NCBI GenBank assembly: GCA_040387555.1
Contig: JAZKDO010000003.1
Span: forward strand, 310,001-374,000
DNA length: 64,000 nucleotides
Direction of reading: 5' to 3'
Origin: UBA4416 sp040387555
GTDB taxonomy: Bacteria; Bacteroidota; Bacteroidia; B-17B0; Aurantibacillaceae
Position numbers and translations under genes: made by a program. This document shows positions 62,013 to 64,000 of the stretch, in pieces. Under the pieces are notes generated by a model, which was not told the DNA's origin, made no database searches, and saw nothing but the letters and a program-made list of their open reading frames with translations. The stretch's first letter is position 1, and each line of letters starts with the position of its first letter.

Positions 62013-64000
62013 ACCTATCATTAAAAACGAAACTAGTTATCGGCTTTACTGCTATTTTAGCGGGCCTGATAGTGAATTTGTTCCTTATCGTGCACAAATT
62101 TTCCCAATCCAATGCACGACTTCATCACATTGTAAATGTTTCCGAAAGACGAATAGATCTTTCTAATGAATTGATGATTGGTGTTTTGCAAGTGGCCAGA
62201 TATGAAAAAAATATCATCCTGGAAAAAAACTCTGTACGTAAATACTTTTATCGTGACAGGCTTAAGGATGAACTCAGAGCCGTTGATACCACCGCAGGGC
62301 AATTAAGTTCAATTGTGGATAAAGAGGGAGACGTTTTTCTATCTAACGTAAAAATTTTGTGGAAGGGTTACCAGGTTGATTTAGACACTATTATTCGCTT
62401 AGCAACACATGATCAACCCGAAAAGGCTTTTGAAATTTCTGTGAGTAAAGGTTTTATGGTAAGGGATAGTATTATTAATGAGTTATCCAGACTCATTGCT
62501 AAAAGCGAGAAGAGTATTGATGATGATAAAAATGAAAATACTAAATCGTATAATTCCGCTTTGCTGTTAATTATTATAATGACTATCGCAGTGGTTATAA
62601 TTTCTGTTCTAATTGCTTACTGGATCATCAAAAGCATCTCGAGAAGGATTTCAACGATTGCCGAAGAAGCTGAAATGATTGCAAGCAGGGAATTTACTAA
62701 AGTATCTATTGTAGATAATACCGGGGACGAGTTGCAGCCTGTGCTTCATTCGTTAAACAATATCAATAGTAGCTTTAAGGAGATTACCGATAGTGCTGGC
62801 CGTGTTGCCGCCGGCGATTATAACTTTGATTTTATTCCGCGTTCTGATAAAGATGTACTTGGACATGCGCTTAAAAAAATGACCCATTCTTTAAGAGAAA
62901 CCACAGCCGTTAATAAGAAGTACAACTGGATTACAGCAGGACAGAATTTATTAAATGAAAAACTGATGGGTGATCAGAGTATGAAAGACCTTGCAGACAG
63001 TACGATCAGTTTCTTATGCAATTATCTGGATGCAAATATTGGTACCATTTATTTGCTCGAAGATAAAACCAACTCATTTGTAAACCAGGGTAATTATGCA
63101 TTTTCTTCATCAGTGTCAGTTAAAGAACGGTTCTCTATGAATGAAGGCCTGATTGGCCAGGCAGCTTTTGAGAAAAAACAAATTTCATTATCTGCTATTC
63201 CTGAGGATCAAATGAAAATTACATCCTCTCTGATAGATGCCAGACCAACCCATGTGTTAATCACACCTTTTTTGTTTGAGGGCAATACCCTTGGTGTCAT
63301 AGAAATAGGCAGATTTCATGATTTCACAGAAACAGAAAAAGAGTTCGTAAGCCTTACTACGGAAAGCATTGCAATAAGTTTTGACTCTTGTATCGCCAGG
63401 TCACGCATTCAGGAATTACTGCATGAAACCCAGTCTCAAAGTGAGGAGCTCCAGACACAACAAGAGGAACTTAAACAAATGAACGAGGAGCTCGAAGAAC
63501 AAACACAGAATCTGATGCAGCAGCAGGAAGAGTTGAGGATGACCAACGAAGAACTGGAGGCACAAACTCAGGCACTTGTTTTAAAAAATAAAGAAGTGGA
63601 AGAGGCGAAATTTGATATTGAACAAAAAACAAAACAGCTTGAAATAAGCAGCAAATACAAATCAGAATTTCTATCCAATATGTCACATGAGTTAAGAACT
63701 CCGTTGAACAGTTTATTAATTCTTTCAAAGGATCTTTCCGAAAATAAAAAGGAAAACCTCAATGAAGATCAGGTAGAGAGCGCAAAAATTATTTATAGAA
63801 GCGGGCATGATTTATTGATTTTGATTAACGAGGTTTTGGATTTATCTAAAATTGAGGCAGGTAAAATGTCTCTTAACCTTGAACAGATTTTAATTAAGGA
63901 TTTTATTCAGGATGTAATACGAGGTTTCAAATTCCAGGCTAGTGAAAAAGGTTTGGATTTGCTTTGCAACATTAGCAATACGGCGCCGGAATTTATGAAG
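62009..64000 (+). CDS. Sensor histidine kinase with HAMP and GAF domains, cut by the window end
   Basis: The first 664 residues are visible. A membrane helix at 9-28, a four-helix periplasmic sensor as in 4HB_MCP proteins (30-185), a second helix (190-212), HAMP (213-270, with a second HAMP-like segment), GAF (330-465), and a long Gln/Glu coiled coil (EELQTQQEELKQMNEELEEQ) follow in order. HisKA comes next, with the phospho-acceptor His in FLSNMSHELRTPLNS. The ATPase domain and any receiver domains lie beyond the window. Similar Bacteroidota kinases are coupled to CheR/CheB. Confidence 0.92.
   Translation, partial: MNLSLKTKLVIGFTAILAGLIVNLFLIVHKFSQSNARLHHIVNVSERRIDLSNELMIGVLQVARYEKNIILEKNSVRKYFYRDRLKDELRAVDTTAGQLSSIVDKEGDVFLSNVKILWKGYQVDLDTIIRLATHDQPEKAFEISVSKGFMVRDSIINELSRLIAKSEKSIDDDKNENTKSYNSALLLIIIMTIAVVIISVLIAYWIIKSISRRISTIAEEAEMIASREFTKVSIVDNTGDELQPVLHSLNNINSSFKEITDSAGRVAAGDYNFDFIPRSDKDVLGHALKKMTHSLRETTAVNKKYNWITAGQNLLNEKLMGDQSMKDLADSTISFLCNYLDANIGTIYLLEDKTNSFVNQGNYAFSSSVSVKERFSMNEGLIGQAAFEKKQISLSAIPEDQMKITSSLIDARPTHVLITPFLFEGNTLGVIEIGRFHDFTETEKEFVSLTTESIAISFDSCIARSRIQELLHETQSQSEELQTQQEELKQMNEELEEQTQNLMQQQEELRMTNEELEAQTQALVLKNKEVEEAKFDIEQKTKQLEISSKYKSEFLSNMSHELRTPLNSLLILSKDLSENKKENLNEDQVESAKIIYRSGHDLLILINEVLDLSKIEAGKMSLNLEQILIKDFIQDVIRGFKFQASEKGLDLLCNISNTAPEFMK

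Overview
The window looks like the chromosome of a low-GC member of the Bacteroidota, probably Flavobacteriia-like. Supporting signs are proteins ending in type IX secretion (T9SS) sorting domains (type A, plus one CHU_C-type), many short lipoproteins with SC/AC lipoboxes, a DUF4175 protein, promoters of the TTTG/TAnnTTTG type, and ordinary housekeeping genes (gcvT, rpmH, ybeY, dxs, purD, selD, mnmH). || Left flank (1-17.9 kb) is core chromosome: a GT2-DUF2062 glycosyltransferase, a pseudouridine synthase, comB, gcvT, a GT4-like transferase, a 1001-residue GH18/CUB T9SS cargo, rpmH, an MsbA-like ABC exporter, and a leftward operon of DUF4175 protein, anti-sigma-type ATPase, ybeY and a small secreted protein. 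Right flank (51.8-64 kb) is core again: dxs, a PF10136-type membrane protein, mnmH-selD, purD, and a cheR-cheB-hybrid-kinase operon cut by the window end. || Between them, from about 18.16 to 50.29 kb, lies a 32-kb integron-like array that I regard as the main discovery. It has 25 complete and one half copy of a 165-174 bp imperfect palindrome, each bounded by TAAC and GTTA. These alternate with 26 cassettes, nearly all carrying one gene, with 25 of the 26 read leftward. Each cassette's two ends carry a private 5-bp sequence next to the core. The two copies are exact reverse complements in 23 of 26 cassettes and 4/5 in two more, which is what is expected if cassettes excise as circles by recombination at G/TTA. 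The palindrome arms covary between four sequence classes, as attC hairpins should. || At the right end of the array is a tyrosine recombinase (50392-51528). Its C-terminus resembles integron integrases and ends in an SPFDYL motif like SPLDAL of IntI1, but it lacks the extra IntI insertion, carries a Bacteroidota-type N-terminal domain, and is transcribed in the same direction as the cassettes. A TTTG-N21-TATATTTG promoter overlaps its stop codon and reads across a candidate attI site into cassette 1. || Every complete attC also contains its own promoter (TTTG or ATTG, 19-20 bp, TAnnTTTG or a one-base variant), pointing out of the repeat into the start of the next cassette. In an excised circle the same promoter would read into the cassette's own gene. 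This would let every cassette be expressed wherever it inserts, unlike integrons that depend on a single Pc promoter. || Cargo is mostly surface-directed (lipoproteins, beta-barrels, T9SS cargo, a serine hydrolase, TPR and MORN-like proteins). There are also small membrane proteins, a RibD/DHFR-like reductase, and one 4-kb cassette with a whole type II restriction-modification locus. Three adjacent large cassettes share a structured 180-bp repeat, and two of them share 21-bp tandem repeats. The left end of the array is a half attC fused to the remnant of a T9SS protein gene.
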